Below, piece by piece: positions 62,371 through 64,000 of a stretch of 64,000 nt of DNA. The translations under genes and the position numbers were made by a program. The notes below the pieces were generated by a model. It saw only the letters and a list, made by a program, of their open reading frames with translations, searched no databases and was not told the origin of the DNA. Numbering within the stretch: position 1 is the stretch's first letter; every line of letters begins with the position of its first letter. The stretch is from contig JAGKWO010000019.1 of NCBI GenBank assembly GCA_021151835.1, positions 1 to 64,000 on the forward strand. The letters run 5' to 3'. This DNA comes from Gammaproteobacteria bacterium. GTDB taxonomy: Bacteria > Pseudomonadota > Gammaproteobacteria > Pseudomonadales > Cellvibrionaceae.

Positions 62371-63871
62371 GATAGACATTTTGAAAAGCCAAGATGCCGT
62401 TGTTGATGTTGTTATTATTGGCGCAGGCCCTGCCGGATTAACGGCGGCGTTGCGCTTGCGCCAATTGGGATATCGAATCCGCTTGATTGAATCAAGTGCA
62501 CAGTGGCCGCGTTTTAATATCGGTGAAGCATTAACACCGGGTATTAAAAATATTATCGAGATGCTTGGCGCAACCGACGCATTAGCTAACGTTAACTACC
62601 TGACTAATATTCCCACGTGTTTGCGCTGGCAAGAGCAGGAACCGCAATGGCTAAAGGCTTCCGGCTCGGCAATCGTAAATCGCGCACAATTTGATGCGGC
62701 GTTGTTAGTTCACGCGCAACAACAAGGGATTGATATTGCGCGGCCAGCATCGGTGCAATCGATAACAGGCGCAGCCGACGATTGGACAATCACGTTGTTA
62801 AATAATGGTATTTCACAAACGGTAAAAGCACGTTTTATTGTGGACGCAAGCGGGCGCAATGGCCACCGGCAATTTCCCTGCGCAGAGCGTTTATCGGCAC
62901 TGTGGATTGAAATCCGCAATGAAAATATTGCCGCCGGGATTCACAATACAACGCGGGTTGAGGCGCTCGAACACGGCTGGTTGTGGGGCTCTGCACTGCC
63001 GGATAATCGCTACCGCATTATGTGGGTTGGCGATCCACGCAGCCCGCGAAAACACAATCCAAAGCAACCGCAACAATGGCTTGCCACGCAATGTGCCAGC
63101 AGCCATTTATTTAATTCATTGGCGAGTGTCACACCAACACAACCACTAAAAGGTTGCGCTGCAACACCGGGCTTCGCGTTTGATAGTTGGCAAGACGGGC
63201 GCATAAAAATTGGCGATGCCGCATTCAGCCTGGACCCTGTTTCTTCATCAGGCGTCGAAAAAGCCATGCGTTTTTCATTAATCGCGGCGGTGGCAATACA
63301 TACACAATTGAGTGGAGACAGTGTGAATCATAAAACGCTGGCGCAGGATTTTTTTCAACACCGGTTAATAGAAACCTGTGCACGGCATAGTTACTGGACA
63401 CGGTCCTATTATGCGCAGGCCTGGTGCCAGGAGAAAGCATTTTGGCAATTGCGCTCACAACCCTGGCAACCGGTCATTGGCAATCCGGGAGATGATGAAA
63501 ACACACAAACATTATTGGCGGCGCTTGCTCAAGAACTTGCACAGTTAAACCATTACCATCCCGTGCCATTGAAATCACTCGCCCAATTTGATGTAACCCG
63601 ATTGCTATCGTTTGACAGCAACACAACATGGGTAACCACACACTGCGTAATTGATAACCTGGTAACAAACCAAACCGCCTTGTATCACCCATCGGTTGAA
63701 CGACCACTCGCCTATCTAGAGGGCGAAGCATTGCTGCCGCATTTAAATATCCTTCAAAAACCACAAACACTCTCATCATTATTGAATAATCTGGCATGTC
63801 GTATGCCATTGGAAAAAGCACAAAAAATAATAGCCTGGCTTTGGCAGCGCGGAATTATCGCCAGCGTATAA
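62342..63871 (+). CDS. FAD-dependent oxidoreductase of the LodB/QhpG type
   Basis: A 509-residue flavoprotein with an N-terminal Rossmann motif DVVIIGAGPAGLTAAL (GxGxxG at 27-32) and the second FAD motif GRIKIGDAAFSLDPVSSSGV (286-304), typical of tryptophan-modifying flavin monooxygenases. LodB and QhpG add oxygen to the Trp that becomes CTQ, so it is probably the maturase acting on the LodA-like protein. It has a C-terminal extension (about 380-509) that ends in a small helical module. It overlaps the radical SAM gene by 29 bases; a TTG at 62381 is an alternative start. Confidence 0.85.
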   Translation: MQDNRQSRSEIDILKSQDAVVDVVIIGAGPAGLTAALRLRQLGYRIRLIESSAQWPRFNIGEALTPGIKNIIEMLGATDALANVNYLTNIPTCLRWQEQEPQWLKASGSAIVNRAQFDAALLVHAQQQGIDIARPASVQSITGAADDWTITLLNNGISQTVKARFIVDASGRNGHRQFPCAERLSALWIEIRNENIAAGIHNTTRVEALEHGWLWGSALPDNRYRIMWVGDPRSPRKHNPKQPQQWLATQCASSHLFNSLASVTPTQPLKGCAATPGFAFDSWQDGRIKIGDAAFSLDPVSSSGVEKAMRFSLIAAVAIHTQLSGDSVNHKTLAQDFFQHRLIETCARHSYWTRSYYAQAWCQEKAFWQLRSQPWQPVIGNPGDDENTQTLLAALAQELAQLNHYHPVPLKSLAQFDVTRLLSFDSNTTWVTTHCVIDNLVTNQTALYHPSVERPLAYLEGEALLPHLNILQKPQTLSSLLNNLACRMPLEKAQKIIAWLWQRGIIASV

Positions 63872-63928
63872 ATAGCAGGCCGCAATCACACCGTTTCAAA
63901 AACAAATGTCAGCGAACACGCGACCGCG

Positions 63929-64000
63929 CTAAACACGTATGTCGGGTTGGTTGTTGCGGCCTAAGCGCGTGAACAGGTCATCGATTGTTTTAGAAACAAC
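63929..64000 (-). CDS. Possible C-terminus of a gene running off the right edge
   Basis: The minus strand reads 23 residues to the window edge (VVSKTIDDLFTRLGRNNQPD ... then a TAG stop). The codons look coding and there is no competing frame, but there is too little to identify the protein. Confidence 0.4.
   Translation of the reverse strand, partial: VVSKTIDDLFTRLGRNNQPDIRV

Overview
This 64 kb window looks like chromosome from a free-living, polysaccharide-degrading gammaproteobacterium, most likely Cellvibrio or a close relative. The main evidence is a pair of secreted glycoside hydrolases (GH5 and GH26) with N-terminal CBM2 modules, CBM10-type modules and long poly-serine linkers, an architecture typical of Cellvibrio. 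The housekeeping genes (gltA, mrp, pepN, glpG, nadK, trmA, murI, rmuC) are also gammaproteobacterial in type. No phage, insertion sequence, integrase or CRISPR array was seen.

Layout. 1-12.9 kb is mostly housekeeping: citrate synthase (cut by the left edge), the Mrp Fe-S carrier, aminopeptidase N, a YeaC-like protein, rhomboid protease GlpG, a metallophosphatase-NAD kinase pair, a DUF1853 protein, a cyclic-nucleotide/rhodanese fusion, a PLP deaminase-like enzyme and a coiled-coil protein. 13.1-13.6 kb has a tiny acidic-peptide gene and tRNA-Asp/tRNA-Val. 13.6-22 kb has an orphan histidine kinase that seems to lack its sensor domain, trmA, a GNAT enzyme, rmuC, murI and an envelope/stress group (BON lipoprotein, DUF3309 peptide, OmpA-like and DUF4398 lipoproteins). 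22-31 kb has a hexuronate-type MFS transporter and an AddB/AddA-like nuclease-helicase pair. 31-36.6 kb has two PEP-CTERM-type proteins, an AcpH-like phosphodiesterase and a GMC dehydrogenase / Tat small subunit / sugar isomerase operon. 36.8-44.9 kb holds signalling and small accessory genes: MCP, DUF899, an MBL-fold enzyme divergent from a TetR regulator with two operator-like sites, a cupin, small orphan proteins, an LLM flavoenzyme and an amidohydrolase remnant. 45-49 kb holds the GH5 and GH26 enzymes. 49.3-54.6 kb has a GlxA-type regulator with a divergent GAPDH paralogue, a PAS-MCP, and a LysR regulator divergent from an NAD(P)H:quinone oxidoreductase.

55.1-63.9 kb is the most unusual part: six co-directional genes. 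In order they encode a periplasmic di-heme cytochrome (DHOR type), a VioB-type ferritin-like protein, an N-terminal LodA-like protein, a separate C-terminal LodA-like protein carrying the Asp-x3-Cys and Trp residues expected at a cysteine tryptophylquinone (CTQ) site, a radical SAM/SPASM enzyme of the QhpD type, and a flavoprotein of the LodB/QhpG type. I read this as a candidate post-translationally matured quinoprotein dehydrogenase. It combines a LodA-like scaffold split over two genes with the radical SAM plus flavoprotein maturation otherwise known from quinohemoprotein amine dehydrogenase, and a cytochrome as possible electron acceptor. Homology is by motif reading only; no search was run.
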